Counted from the stretch's first letter, positions 9,325 to 18,019 are shown. The stretch: 64,000 nucleotides of DNA from Hyphomicrobiales bacterium (GCA_900470095.1 UBZM01000021.1:277171-341170); one strand, 5' to 3'. The notes: generated by a model not told the origin, from the sequence alone. A program made the numbers and translations.

Positions 9325-9331
9325 CATGAGA

Positions 9332-9361
9332 GGCGCGCGGAGCGATCCGCGCGCCTTCTTT
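9332..9361 (+). terminator. Intraoperonic hairpin after the binding-protein gene
   Basis: A perfect 10-bp GC stem (GGCGCGCGGA at 9332-9341, complement at 9346-9355) with a GCGA tetraloop is followed by TTCTTTC. It lies 7 bp after the binding-protein stop and before the permease genes. This arrangement commonly acts as a partial terminator or mRNA-stabilising hairpin in ABC importer operons. Confidence 0.65.
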
Positions 9362-9374
9362 CATCCTCATCGTC

Positions 9375-9471
9375 ATCCCGGACAGACGGTGCAGCCGCGC
9401 TGAACCAGGATCCGTTGCAGCGCATGGCGCTCCTGCCGGATTCCGGATCCCCGCGTCCTCGCGTCCGGGAT
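9375..9471. repeat. Palindromic intergenic repeat (REP/BIME-like)
   Basis: This is a non-coding element bounded by the inverted arms ATCCCGGAC (9375-9383) and GTCCGGGAT (9463-9471), with internal GGATCC and CCGGATTCCGGATCC segments that also pair. It sits between the importer binding protein and its first permease. The arrangement resembles the dispersed palindromic elements common in intergenic DNA of Hyphomicrobiales. A copy number cannot be given from this window; a related but not identical element is at 29852-29921. Confidence 0.5.
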
Positions 9472-9517
9472 GGCCGCGCGTTTTCCGACCTCGGCAGACC
9501 GGGGATTCAAGGCGGCC

Positions 9518-10498
9518 ATGTTAGCTTTCATTCTGCGTCGGCTGTTTCAGTCGCTTCTCGTCATGCTGAGCGTGGCGCTGATCGCCTTCGCGATGTTCCG
9601 TTTCGTCGGTGATCCGGTGAACCAGCTCGTCAGCCTCGACACGCCGCAGGCGCAGGTCGAGCAGATCCGGCGCTCGCTCGGGCTCGACGACCCCGTCATT
9701 GTCCAGTTCTTCCGCTACATCTACAACGCCGCCCGGCTCGAATTCGGCGTGTCCTACCAGTTCCGGCTTCCGGTAATTTCGCTGCTGGGTGACCGGGCGC
9801 CGGCGACGCTTGAACTCGCCTTCATGTCGGCCCTGTTCTCGCTCCTCGTCGGCATCCCGATGGGCGTCTACACCGCGCTGAAGCGCGACAGCTGGCTCGC
9901 CAAGATCTTGCAGGCGGTGTCGCTGATCGGTATCAGCCTGCCGACCTTCCTGATCGGCATCCTGCTGATCTACCTGTTCTCGGTCACGCTCGGCCTGCTG
10001 CCCTCCTTCGGGCGCGGCGAGGTCGTGAAGATCGGCAACTGGTGGACGACCGGCCTGCTGACCGTGTCCGGCCTCAAGGCGTTGATCCTGCCCTCGATCA
10101 CGCTCGGCCTGTTCCAGATGACGCTGATCATGCGCCTCGTCCGGGCCGAGATGCTCGAAGTGCTGCGTGCCGATTACATCAAGTTCGCCCGGGCGCGCGG
10201 GTTGCGCACCCGGACGGTCAATTTCGGCCATGCGCTCAAGAACACGCTGGTTCCGGTCATCACCATCGCCGGACTGCAGCTCGGCTCGATCATCGCCTTC
10301 GCGATCATCACCGAGACGGTGTTCCAGTGGCCGGGCATGGGCCTGCTCTTCCTGCGGGCCGTCCAGAACGTCGATATCCCGATCATGGCTGCCTATCTGA
10401 TGCTGATCTCCTTCCTGTTCGTCAGCATCAACCTGATCGTCGACCTGCTTTATGCCGCCGTCGATCCGCGCCTGCGCGCGACGATCGGCGCACACTGA
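9518..10498 (+). CDS. Peptide ABC transporter permease (DppB-like)
   Basis: This is an inner-membrane permease of the DppB/OppB type, with about six membrane segments. It has an N-terminal FILRRLFQSLLVMLSVALIAF helix, the PATLELAFMSALFSLLVGIP region and the EAA cytoplasmic loop near EVLRADYIKFARARGLRTRTV. I take ATG 9518 as start because it gives the typical opening; an ATG at 9470 would place 16 residues inside the upstream palindromic repeat. No strong ribosome site is visible. It forms the transmembrane pore with the next gene. Confidence 0.9.
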   Translation: MLAFILRRLFQSLLVMLSVALIAFAMFRFVGDPVNQLVSLDTPQAQVEQIRRSLGLDDPVIVQFFRYIYNAARLEFGVSYQFRLPVISLLGDRAPATLELAFMSALFSLLVGIPMGVYTALKRDSWLAKILQAVSLIGISLPTFLIGILLIYLFSVTLGLLPSFGRGEVVKIGNWWTTGLLTVSGLKALILPSITLGLFQMTLIMRLVRAEMLEVLRADYIKFARARGLRTRTVNFGHALKNTLVPVITIAGLQLGSIIAFAIITETVFQWPGMGLLFLRAVQNVDIPIMAAYLMLISFLFVSINLIVDLLYAAVDPRLRATIGAH

Positions 10499-10518
10499 GC
10501 TGGCGGAGAGTTGAACCC

Positions 10519-11472
10519 ATGAGCATGACCACTCGGCCGCCCGCTTCGCCCGAGAAGATCCCGACGCGCTGGGAACGCTTTCTCGACAGCGACATTCTTG
10601 CCAGCTTCCTGCGTTCCAAGGTGACGATGGTCGCTGCCTTCGTCGTGCTGCTGCTGTTCATCGGTGCGGCCTTCTCGCCCTGGATCGCACCGACCAATCC
10701 CTTCGACCCGGCTTCGGTCTTCCTCGCGGATGCCAACATCCCGCCGGCCTGGCAGCAGGGCGGGGAGGCCCGCTTCATCTTTGGCACCGACGACCAGGGC
10801 CGGGATCTCTATTCGGCCATTCTCTATGGCCTGCGTGTGTCGCTGGTGGTTGGCGGCCTCGGCGTGATCCTGGCCGCCTCGATCGGCATCACGCTCGGCC
10901 TGCTTGCGGGCTATCTCGGCGGGCGTGTCGATTCGCTGATCATGCGGATCGCCGATGTCCAGCTCACCTTCCCGGCGATCCTGATCGCGCTCCTGATCGA
11001 TGGCGTCGTCCGCGGCATCTTCAAGAGCGCCTCGCGCGAGGACACGGCGATCTATGTTCTCGTGATCTCGATCGGCCTGTCCTTCTGGGTGCAATATGCC
11101 CGCACCGTGCGTGGCTCGACGCTGGTCGAGCGCAACAAGGACTATGTCCAGGCGGCACGCCTCGTCGGCTTGCCGGCGCCGCTGATCATGCTGCGCCATG
11201 TCCTGCCCAACGTGATCGGCCCGGTTCTCGTCATCCTGACGATCAATCTGGCGCTCGCCGTCATCACCGAGGCGACGCTATCCTTCCTGGGTGTCGGCCT
11301 GCCGCCGACGCAGCCCTCGCTCGGCACTCTGATCAGCATCGGCAATCGCTATCTGTTCTCCGGCGACTGGTGGATCGTCGCCTTTCCCGGCGTGACCCTG
11401 GCGATCCTGGTGCTGGCGGTGAACCTGCTCGGCGATTGGCTGCGCGATGCGCTCAATCCGCGGCTGAGGTGA
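10519..11472 (+). CDS. Peptide ABC transporter permease (DppC-like)
   Basis: This is the second permease of the importer, DppC/OppC type, 317 residues. The family N-terminus (FLRSKVTMVAAFVVLLLFIGAAFSPWIAP), the GTDDQGRDLYSAILYGLRVSL block and the EAA loop (DYVQAARLVGLPAPLIMLRHVLPN) are present. The ATG at 10519 has GGAG (10505-10508) at proper distance; the open frame continues upstream only as a shadow of the preceding permease. It is followed 4 bp later by the ATPase gene, which indicates one transcript. Confidence 0.92.
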   Translation: MSMTTRPPASPEKIPTRWERFLDSDILASFLRSKVTMVAAFVVLLLFIGAAFSPWIAPTNPFDPASVFLADANIPPAWQQGGEARFIFGTDDQGRDLYSAILYGLRVSLVVGGLGVILAASIGITLGLLAGYLGGRVDSLIMRIADVQLTFPAILIALLIDGVVRGIFKSASREDTAIYVLVISIGLSFWVQYARTVRGSTLVERNKDYVQAARLVGLPAPLIMLRHVLPNVIGPVLVILTINLALAVITEATLSFLGVGLPPTQPSLGTLISIGNRYLFSGDWWIVAFPGVTLAILVLAVNLLGDWLRDALNPRLR

Positions 11473-11476
11473 CCCG

Positions 11477-12463
11477 ATGACCGTCCCCGTTCTTTCCGTC
11501 CGTGACCTGACCGTCGAATTCGTGACGCGGCGCGGCACCTTGCGCGCGCTCGACAAGATCTCCTTCGATATCGCACGCGGCGAAGTGCTCGGTGTCGTCG
11601 GCGAATCCGGCGCCGGCAAGTCCGTCACCGGGTCCGCCATCATCGGTCTGATCGACCCGCCGGGGCGCATCGCCGGCGGCGAGGTCGTGCTGTCGGGTGA
11701 ACGCGTCGACAACCGGCCGCCCGAGGCCATGCGCAGGATCCGCGGCAAGCGGATCGGCATGATCTTCCAGGATCCGCTGACCAGCCTGAACCCGCTCTAC
11801 CGGGTCGGCGAGCAGTTGATCGAGACGATCCGGACTCATACCAGCCTCAATGCGGCGGAGGCTCGCAAGCGCGCCATCGCCTTGCTCGACGAGGTCGGGA
11901 TCCCGGCGCCGGATCGCCGGATCGACGGCTATCCGCACGAGTTCTCCGGTGGCATGCGCCAGCGTGTCGTGATCGCGCTCGCGCTCTGCGCCGAGCCGGA
12001 GTTCATCATTGCCGACGAACCGACGACCGCGCTCGATGTCTCCGTCCAGGCCCAGATCATCGCGCTGATCAAACGCCTCTGCAGCGAGCGCGGCACCTCG
12101 GTGATGCTGGTGACCCATGACATGGGCGTCATCGCCGAAACGGCCGACCGGGTTGCAGTGATGTATGCCGGGCGGATCGCCGAGATCGGCCCGGTCCGCG
12201 ATGTGGTCAAGGACCCGCTCCACCCCTATGCGAAGGGGCTGATGGGCGCGATCCCGTCGATCGAGGGCGATGCCGACCGCCTCGTCCAGATTCCCGGCTC
12301 GATGCCCCGGCTCTCGGCCATTCCGCGGGGCTGTGCCTTCAATCCGCGTTGCGCCCAAGCCTTCGCCCGCTGCCATGTCGAGCGGCCCGAGCTGACCAGG
12401 GTCGGCGACCGGCAGGTCGCCTGCCATCTCTACGACCAGCCCAAAGCGGAGATCGCAGCGTGA
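11477..12463 (+). CDS. Peptide ABC transporter ATP-binding protein (DppD-like)
   Basis: This is a nucleotide-binding subunit of 328 residues. The Walker A is GESGAGKS (about residues 42-49), the signature is EFSGGMRQRV, and the Walker B is EFIIADEPTTALDVSVQAQ with the H-loop in LVTHDMGV. The C-terminal oligopeptide-transporter extension contains the Cys-rich pattern CAFNPRCAQAFARC typical of Dpp/Opp ATPases, which in some members binds an Fe-S cluster. Its stop overlaps the next start (GTGA). Confidence 0.94.
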   Translation: MTVPVLSVRDLTVEFVTRRGTLRALDKISFDIARGEVLGVVGESGAGKSVTGSAIIGLIDPPGRIAGGEVVLSGERVDNRPPEAMRRIRGKRIGMIFQDPLTSLNPLYRVGEQLIETIRTHTSLNAAEARKRAIALLDEVGIPAPDRRIDGYPHEFSGGMRQRVVIALALCAEPEFIIADEPTTALDVSVQAQIIALIKRLCSERGTSVMLVTHDMGVIAETADRVAVMYAGRIAEIGPVRDVVKDPLHPYAKGLMGAIPSIEGDADRLVQIPGSMPRLSAIPRGCAFNPRCAQAFARCHVERPELTRVGDRQVACHLYDQPKAEIAA

Positions 12464-13470
12464 GCCAGCTCCCTCCGCCTGATGCCGCCTTCGTCCAGGT
12501 CCGCGACCTGAAGCGCGTGTTCGACGTGTCGAAGCCCTGGCTCAACCGCGTGCTTGAACACGCGCCGAAGCAATATCTCAAGGCCGTCGACGGGGTCTCC
12601 TTCGATATCCGCAAGGGCGAGACCTTCGCGCTCGTCGGTGAATCCGGCTCGGGTAAGTCCACCGTCGCGCGCATGGTGGTCGGCCTGCTGCCACCCTCGG
12701 GCGGTACTGTCAGCATCGCCGGCATCTCGATGAACGACGTCGCGGTCGCGCAGGAGCGTCAGCGGATGCGTCGGCGCATCCAGATGATCTTCCAGGATCC
12801 CTATGCCAGCCTGAATCCGCGCTGGCGTGTCGGCCGGATCATCGCCGAGCCGATCCGCGCCTTCGACATCATCGAGGGCGAAGGCGACATCACTGCCCGC
12901 ATCGGCGAATTGCTGACGCTGGTCGGCCTGCATCCCGATGACGCCAAGAAGTTCCCGCACGAATTTTCCGGTGGCCAGCGCCAGCGCATCGCGATCGCAC
13001 GCGCGCTCGCCTCGAATGCCGAGTTCATCGTCTGCGACGAGCCGACATCGGCGCTCGATGTCTCCGTGCAGGCGCAGATCCTCAACCTGATGCGCGATCT
13101 GCAGCAGAAATTCGGGCTGACCTATCTCTTCATCTCGCACAACCTCGCCGTGGTCCGGCATATGGCGACGCGCATCGGCGTGATGTATCTCGGCCGGCTT
13201 GTGGAAGTTTCAGAGGGCAAGCAGCTCTTCTCGGCCCCGCGCCATCCCTATACCCGCATGCTGCTCGATGCGGTTCCGGATCTCGCCATGGTCGGCAAGG
13301 CGCGCGAGGGCGTGAAGGGGGAAATCCCGAACCCGATCAACCCGCCTTCCGGCTGCACCTTCCATCCGCGCTGCCCGCTGGCGTTCGACCGCTGCAAGGT
13401 CGAAAACCCTGCGGTGATCGACGGTGTCGCCTGTCATGCCGTGAATGGCGACCGGGCGGCAGCGGCCTGA
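12460..13470 (+). CDS. Peptide ABC transporter ATP-binding protein (DppF-like)
   Basis: This is the second ATPase of the importer, 336 residues. The start is the GTG at 12460, overlapping the previous stop (GTGA) and preceded by GGAG at a spacing of about 8; an upstream in-frame ATG at 12349 lies wholly inside dppD. Walker A (GESGSGKST), signature (EFSGGQRQRIAIARAL), Walker B (EFIVCDEPTSALDVS) and the C-terminal CTFHPRCPLAFDRC motif are all intact. The DppD/DppF pair forms the heterodimeric motor. The next gene is convergent, 21 bp away. Confidence 0.94.
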   Translation: MSQLPPPDAAFVQVRDLKRVFDVSKPWLNRVLEHAPKQYLKAVDGVSFDIRKGETFALVGESGSGKSTVARMVVGLLPPSGGTVSIAGISMNDVAVAQERQRMRRRIQMIFQDPYASLNPRWRVGRIIAEPIRAFDIIEGEGDITARIGELLTLVGLHPDDAKKFPHEFSGGQRQRIAIARALASNAEFIVCDEPTSALDVSVQAQILNLMRDLQQKFGLTYLFISHNLAVVRHMATRIGVMYLGRLVEVSEGKQLFSAPRHPYTRMLLDAVPDLAMVGKAREGVKGEIPNPINPPSGCTFHPRCPLAFDRCKVENPAVIDGVACHAVNGDRAAAA

Positions 13471-13491
13471 GCCGCGCCGCTCAGGGGGCGA

Positions 13492-14736
13492 TCAGGAGGA
13501 AGCAGGCCCGCCGGCTTTTGGCCGGCTGTTCGCGGCAGGCTGCGGCATCAATGGTGCGAGTGGTCGCTCGGTCCGGTATTGCCCGCGAGCAATCGCCGTG
13601 AACATCAGGGCGACGGAGGCGAGCGTCATCAACCACCAGGTCTGGAAGGTAGCAAACCCCAAAACGGCAAGCGCGAAGGCCGTGACATAGGCGGCAGTGA
13701 CGCCGGCGGCGAGCGCTCCCGCCATCTGGCCCGCAGCCTTGATCGCAAAGTACAGGCAGATCGCGGCCGAAGCGGCTCCGACAAGGCCAAGCTCGTACCA
13801 GAACTCGAACAGAATGGTCGTCGGCGTGTCTTGAGGCAGGCCACCCGTCAGGCGGCCGCGCAGCACGGTGTCGAGGCCGTGCCCGGTGATCAGCTGAACC
13901 GGTTCGCGGCTGACGATGTCGGCCCAGATGCCGAGGGTGAGGGCGAGATCGTCGGGGAAGCGCGAGGCGATCGGCATCAGCAGGAAGGGAAGGAGCGGGG
14001 CCAGCAACATCAGCCCGGCAACGATCATGGCGATGGCGCGAGCCGCGACGACACGATTGGCGCTGATCGCTCCGAAGGCCACCGTGCCGCAGATCATCGC
14101 CACCGCCTCGCCATCCTCGAAGCGGGTCATGGCAAGCAGGCCGACGGCGAGTGCGAGGCCCAGCGCGCTCAGGCCGCGCGCACGCGAGAGGAGCCAGGCG
14201 AAGGCGGGCCACGACATGATCAGCACCACGCTGACGCCGCGCTCGACGCCCGGAGAGACGCCGGCAGTGCTCATATTCCCGGCGACCAGCAGCGCCAGCG
14301 CAAACAGCGCGGCGATACCGGTGCCGAGCGGAACGAGGTTGAGGTTCGAGGCACGCATCCGCTCCGGCAGCGCCGCCGCACCGCAGAAACCGAGCGCCAC
14401 GGCAAGGAGCAGATTGGTGGCTTTCTCGGTCGCCGAAAGCGTGTAGGGGCTCCAGACCAGCGAGAGCACAGCCCATGCCACGAGGCCCATCAGGATCATG
14501 CCCGGCCGGCTCAGCAGAGAAGCCTTCAGGTTCCTGCCGAACTGCCCCCGCTCCTCGATCAGCGAGGCAATGATGAGCAACGCGACCCCTATCGGCGTAA
14601 GCACGACGGCAGCGCGGCGCGATACCAGCGACGCAATCGGCAGTGCCAGCGCAAGCGTGGCGAAGCCGATGCGACGCAGCAGCAAGGCCGCGTCTGCGGC
14701 AGGGTCAATCGGGGCACTGGCGTTGTGGCGGATCAT
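13492..14736 (-). CDS. O-antigen ligase / Wzy-like polytopic membrane protein
   Basis: This is a very hydrophobic protein of 414 residues with roughly ten to twelve predicted membrane segments and a larger polar loop near the C-terminal third (ITGHGLDTVLRGRLTGGLPQDTPTT). That layout fits the O-antigen ligase / Wzy polymerase superfamily, where a periplasmic loop carries the catalytic residues, and would imply surface polysaccharide synthesis. I start it at ATG 14736 (MIRHNASAP). The frame remains open for another 1.3 kb upstream, but that part is antisense to DUF2478 and mobA and is not a gene. No other polysaccharide genes are nearby, so the role stays tentative. Confidence 0.72.
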   Translation of the reverse strand: MIRHNASAPIDPAADAALLLRRIGFATLALALPIASLVSRRAAVVLTPIGVALLIIASLIEERGQFGRNLKASLLSRPGMILMGLVAWAVLSLVWSPYTLSATEKATNLLLAVALGFCGAAALPERMRASNLNLVPLGTGIAALFALALLVAGNMSTAGVSPGVERGVSVVLIMSWPAFAWLLSRARGLSALGLALAVGLLAMTRFEDGEAVAMICGTVAFGAISANRVVAARAIAMIVAGLMLLAPLLPFLLMPIASRFPDDLALTLGIWADIVSREPVQLITGHGLDTVLRGRLTGGLPQDTPTTILFEFWYELGLVGAASAAICLYFAIKAAGQMAGALAAGVTAAYVTAFALAVLGFATFQTWWLMTLASVALMFTAIARGQYRTERPLAPLMPQPAANSRPKAGGPASS

Positions 14737-14934
14737 GGACGGCAACCGAACAAACGGCTTTGACCGGAGAACACGCCGGACGTCAGCCCCGCAGCACCCT
14801 AGCCCGTGGCAGCCCGCGCGACTGTAGGTGCGCTGCAACACTGAGCCGGCATCTGACGCAGGGCCATGACGGCATGATAGCACCTTGCGATCAGGGTTCT
14901 GGCTGGGGATGATGTTTCGTGGGATGGAGGAAAG

Positions 14935-15450
14935 ATGAATACGCTTGCCGCAATCGTCTACGCCTCCGGCTTCCAGATCGATGCGTTCATGGCGGGCGTT
15001 GCCGGCCAGATGAAGCAGCAGGGGCTGAAGCTCGGCGGTGTCATCCAGCACAATAGCGATGATTGCGGGGATGGCTGTCACTCCATGGCGTTGGAGGACC
15101 TCGCGAATGGCAGGCGTTTTCCGATCAGCGAGGACCGCGGCGCAGGCGCATCGGGCTGCCGGCTTGACGTTGCCGGCCTTGCAGCAGCGGGAGGAGCGGT
15201 CGCGGCCGCCCTGACGGACAACATCGATCTCGTGATCGTCAATAAATTCGGGCGGCAGGAGCTGCTTGGTCAGGGCCTGCGCCAGGAGATCGCGGCCGCG
15301 GCGCTGTCGGGCCTGCCGGTGCTGATCGCCGTCAGCGAGGATTTCGTTGCGGCCTGGCGCGAATTTGTCGGCGATGACTGGACTCCATTGCCGCCTGAGA
15401 TCCGAGCCGTGGTGGCCTGGGCTGCGGCTCGGCTCGGAGTTCCGGCGTGA
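14935..15450 (+). CDS. DUF2478 family protein (molybdenum-associated NTPase-like)
   Basis: This 171-residue protein resembles DUF2478, a family often found beside molybdate transport or molybdenum cofactor genes. The opening LAAIVYASGFQIDAFMAGVA resembles a nucleotide-binding strand-loop-helix, but the loop lacks the GxxGxGKS of a Walker A. The motif NKFGRQELLGQGLRQEI is characteristic of the family. GGAGG precedes the ATG. It lies 52 bp before mobA on the same strand, so they are probably co-transcribed and the protein probably serves Moco metabolism; its biochemical role is unknown. Confidence 0.78.
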   Translation: MNTLAAIVYASGFQIDAFMAGVAGQMKQQGLKLGGVIQHNSDDCGDGCHSMALEDLANGRRFPISEDRGAGASGCRLDVAGLAAAGGAVAAALTDNIDLVIVNKFGRQELLGQGLRQEIAAAALSGLPVLIAVSEDFVAAWREFVGDDWTPLPPEIRAVVAWAAARLGVPA

Positions 15451-15502
15451 GGCAGGAGGCCGCCGGCCGCGAGCGTGAGATGCGGCATTTGCGGGCCATG
15501 GT

Positions 15503-16129
15503 ATGAACAGCCCCTCCACAATTGGCCTCCTCCTCGCCGGGGGGCTCGCCCGTCGCATGGGCGGCGGCGACAAGCCGCTGCGGTTGATCGCCGGGCGCAG
15601 CCTCCTCGCCCATGTCGTCGATCGCCTGGGGCCGCAATGCGACGGACTTCTGATCAGCGCCAATGGCGACCCGGAGCGCTTTGCTGATTTCGGCTTGCCG
15701 GTGGTCGCCGACAGTGTGCCCGGTTTCGCAGGGCCGCTCGCCGGCATCCTGGCCGGGCTCGACTGGATGGCGGTGAACCGCCCAGGCCATGTCTGGATGG
15801 TCAGCGTTGCGGCGGACACGCCCTTCATCCCGCGAAATCTCGTGCAACGGCTCCATGCGGCGCGCGCGGCGGCCGATGTTCCGCTGGCCTGTGCTGCATC
15901 GGGCGGCCGGGACCATCCGGTGATCGGGCTGTGGCCGGTCGCGCTGCGTGACGACTTGCGGCAGGCACTCATCGTCGAGGATGAGCGCAAGATCGGCCGC
16001 TGGACGGCGCGCCATGGTGTTGCGACGGTGGAGTGGCCGGTCGAGCCGGTCGACCCCTTCTTCAATGCCAATCGTCCTGACGACCTCGTCGAGGCCGAGC
16101 AGCTTCATGCGCGGCTGAGCGATGCGTGA
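15503..16129 (+). CDS. mobA: Molybdenum cofactor guanylyltransferase
   Basis: MobA transfers GMP from GTP to molybdopterin to give the MGD cofactor used by DMSO-reductase-family enzymes such as formate dehydrogenase and nitrate reductase. The nucleotidyltransferase signature [18 protein letters not shown] is at the N-terminus, followed by the metal-binding Asp region ([11 protein letters not shown]) and the C-terminal [10 protein letters not shown] typical of MobA. Length (208 residues) is normal. It follows DUF2478, and mobB and moeA lie about 4 kb further on; no molybdoenzyme gene is in the window. Confidence 0.92.
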   Translation: MNSPSTIGLLLAGGLARRMGGGDKPLRLIAGRSLLAHVVDRLGPQCDGLLISANGDPERFADFGLPVVADSVPGFAGPLAGILAGLDWMAVNRPGHVWMVSVAADTPFIPRNLVQRLHAARAAADVPLACAASGGRDHPVIGLWPVALRDDLRQALIVEDERKIGRWTARHGVATVEWPVEPVDPFFNANRPDDLVEAEQLHARLSDA

Positions 16130-16319
16130 TGATGGTTGGGGCTCTAACTGTCCCAGCCTGCAGCAGAATCCGGCGCTGAAGGCGCGTGCTGGCTTCTCGA
16201 CGGAAGCGCCGAAGGGCTTCGGAAACCATCGGGCAGTGTCAATCTGGCGTGCTCAGGCTTCGATCTCGGGTTTTCTTCCTCGCGCTTGCCATGGCGTCGA
16301 CATCGACAAATCGCTGCCG
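16130..16319. other. Convergent intergenic stretch after mobA
   Basis: These 190 bp lie between mobA and the convergent SRPBCC gene. They contain a small perfect stem CCGAAG-GG-CTTCGG at 16209-16222 but no T-run and no open frame with family similarity. I see nothing else in it. Confidence 0.4.
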
Positions 16320-16721
16320 TCAGGCTTCCAGCAGCGCTTTGAGACGCCTCAGATCGCTCGCGACCCAGTCGGAATCGCGGGCGAAATCGTCGTCGCTCAT
16401 CTCAGGTCGCTTGTAGAGAGTGAAGATCACCTCGCTGCCATTGCCATTGGCGACGACGCGCATCGGGTTGTGCATCGGCTCACCGTGATCGGGGATGACC
16501 GCATGGTCGAGCACACCGTAAGGATTGGGTTCGCTGAACAGGATGCGCATCAAGCCCATCGGGGTCTCGGCCGCCCAGGTCATGCCTTCGATATGCCTGA
16601 AACTGTGGCCCAGCCCTTCGGCCCATTTCGGGAAGTTCCTGGGCTCCGCCAGAAAGCCATAGACCTGCTCGATCGGCCTGCCGATCGAGATGCTGATATG
16701 GCGTGCAGGCTGAACGGGCAT
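16320..16721 (-). CDS. SRPBCC family protein (START/Bet v1-like)
   Basis: This 133-residue protein has the SRPBCC small-ligand-binding fold: the opening ISISIGRPIEQVYGFLAEPRNFPKWAEGLG and the later MRVVANGNGSEVIFTLYKRP are typical of polyketide-cyclase/START-like members. The ATG at 16721 is preceded by a near-perfect Shine-Dalgarno (AAAAGGAGGTC), much stronger than most genes here, suggesting high translation. It lies 112 bp downstream of the MerR-ATPase gene on the same strand and could be one of its targets. The ligand is unknown. Confidence 0.8.
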   Translation of the reverse strand: MPVQPARHISISIGRPIEQVYGFLAEPRNFPKWAEGLGHSFRHIEGMTWAAETPMGLMRILFSEPNPYGVLDHAVIPDHGEPMHNPMRVVANGNGSEVIFTLYKRPEMSDDDFARDSDWVASDLRRLKALLEA

Positions 16722-16833
16722 GGAATGACCTCCTTTTGACCAAACTAGAACAAAAGAAGAACATTGGCAAATGCCTGGAGCTGCTCCGGTATCCGGCCGG
16801 GGTGTCTGGGCGCCGGTGCGGAAGGTCGATTGA

Positions 16834-17856
16834 TTACGCCAGCCGGGGTGGGCATGCGACCCGGGCCCGCACCTCGGGTGAGGCCAGGCAGGTGGCGACG
16901 GCCTCGTAGCCGGGAGCGCCGGGATAGGGGGCGACACGGACCGGCGGGCTGTGATTGGCAGGGCAGAGAATGATAGCCTCGTCGGACCCCACGGCTGCCA
17001 GATCCAGAATCGCGCAGGAGCGCGTGAGCATGAAGAGCGGTCGTCCATGTGGCCCACGGCGGCGCAGATGGGCGATCAGGGCTTGCTGGGTGGCCTGATC
17101 CAACCCGTCCTCGATCATGTCGACGACCAGAGCCGCGGGGTGCTCCGCTTCCAGTTCTGCGAGCAGGGCGACCAGCGCACCCGACATCCGGGCGCCGTCG
17201 TCGATGAGCCGGGCCAGGGTCTGGGCGACCCGAGACTTCAATACCGGGTCAGGATCCGTTCCTGCCCGGCCGATTGCGCCCTCGGCCGCGACCCGATCGA
17301 GGCCGAGGAAAGCCGCATCGGGCAAGGCATCCGCCAGGCGCCGAGCCAGCCGCGTCTTGCCGCTGCCGAGCGGGCCGACAATGTAGTTCAGCGGCAGGAT
17401 TTCGTGCAGCTCAAACCGCTCGCCGCCCCAGGGCCAGGGCAATTCGAAGGCGACGCCGCGTTCGACTGCGGGCTCCAGCAGGCGCACCAGTTCTCCGGCC
17501 GCCGGTGCCTGACCTCTGGCAAGGTCAGCCCGCAGGCTGCGGACCTTCTCCAACGTTCCTACGAGCTGGCGGGCACGCTCTTCGAGCGAAGCCTGGTGAG
17601 CAGCCAAGGCTGGTTCCAGGGACTGGGCATCGCCTCCAAGCACGCGCGCGACCTGGACGAGGCTTAGCCCGAGCGCGCGCAGCGCAGCAATTTCGGCGGC
17701 ACGAGCCATCTCGGCCGGACCATAGGCGCGCCATCCGGCCATGGTGCGGACCGGGGCGACGAGTCCGCGCTGCTCGTAGAGGCGTAGCGCCTTGGCGGAC
17801 ACACCGAGCCGCCTGGCCGCCTCGGCGGCGTTCAGGAATGGGGTGGAAGAGCTCAC
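16834..17856 (-). CDS. MerR-type regulator fused to a P-loop ATPase-like domain
   Basis: This 340-residue protein starts with a MerR winged helix-turn-helix (residues 8-75: AAEAARRLGVSAKALRLYEQRGLVAP), followed by a helical coiled-coil region (about 85-115). Instead of a short effector domain it then has a nucleotide-binding domain with a clean Walker A, GPLGSGKTRL (161-170). An ABC-like Walker B / D-loop region, ALVVDMIEDGLDQATQQALIAHL (about 242-264), follows. There the usual DEP is replaced by DMIEDG, and no LSGGQ signature is evident. Thus DNA binding may be controlled by ATP or a related ligand, but activity is inference. A MerR-type promoter with a 19-bp spacer lies just upstream. Confidence 0.82.
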   Translation of the reverse strand: MSSSTPFLNAAEAARRLGVSAKALRLYEQRGLVAPVRTMAGWRAYGPAEMARAAEIAALRALGLSLVQVARVLGGDAQSLEPALAAHQASLEERARQLVGTLEKVRSLRADLARGQAPAAGELVRLLEPAVERGVAFELPWPWGGERFELHEILPLNYIVGPLGSGKTRLARRLADALPDAAFLGLDRVAAEGAIGRAGTDPDPVLKSRVAQTLARLIDDGARMSGALVALLAELEAEHPAALVVDMIEDGLDQATQQALIAHLRRRGPHGRPLFMLTRSCAILDLAAVGSDEAIILCPANHSPPVRVAPYPGAPGYEAVATCLASPEVRARVACPPRLA

Positions 17857-17886
17857 GAATCACCTCGTTTCCGGCTGACCGCTGCC

Positions 17887-17917
17887 CTTATCGGGGTGGT
17901 CCCAGGGGCCGGGTCAA
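17887..17917 (-). promoter_or_regulatory. Putative MerR-type promoter with 19-bp spacer
   Basis: Read on the minus strand, TTGACC (17917-17912) and GATAAG (17892-17887) are separated by 19 bp, the long spacer typical of promoters activated by MerR proteins through DNA twisting. The -10 is about 30 bp before the MerR-ATPase start codon. The spacer contains only a weak dyad (TGG-GA-CCA), so operator assignment is tentative and autoregulation is inferred. Confidence 0.35.
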
Positions 17918-18019
17918 CCGGGCGCTCGGGATGTCCATCGCTTCGATGCGCGCGACACGAGGCCGGAGGTGCGAATCCGCTCGCTGTCGACGTCTGATTT
18001 CGGGCCGAGGGCGGCGTCT

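Noticed and set aside
7738..9327. Minus-strand frame of 529 codons covering the whole binding-protein gene
   Set aside because: It is a mirror shadow of a gene with signal peptide and family motifs; its own translation is low-complexity Asp/Gly/Arg/Leu sequence without a recognisable domain.
14737..16071. Extension of the O-antigen-ligase frame to a protein of about 859 residues
   Set aside because: The added part is exactly antisense to DUF2478 and mobA, has no membrane segments like the real part, and reflects the high-GC lack of stop codons.
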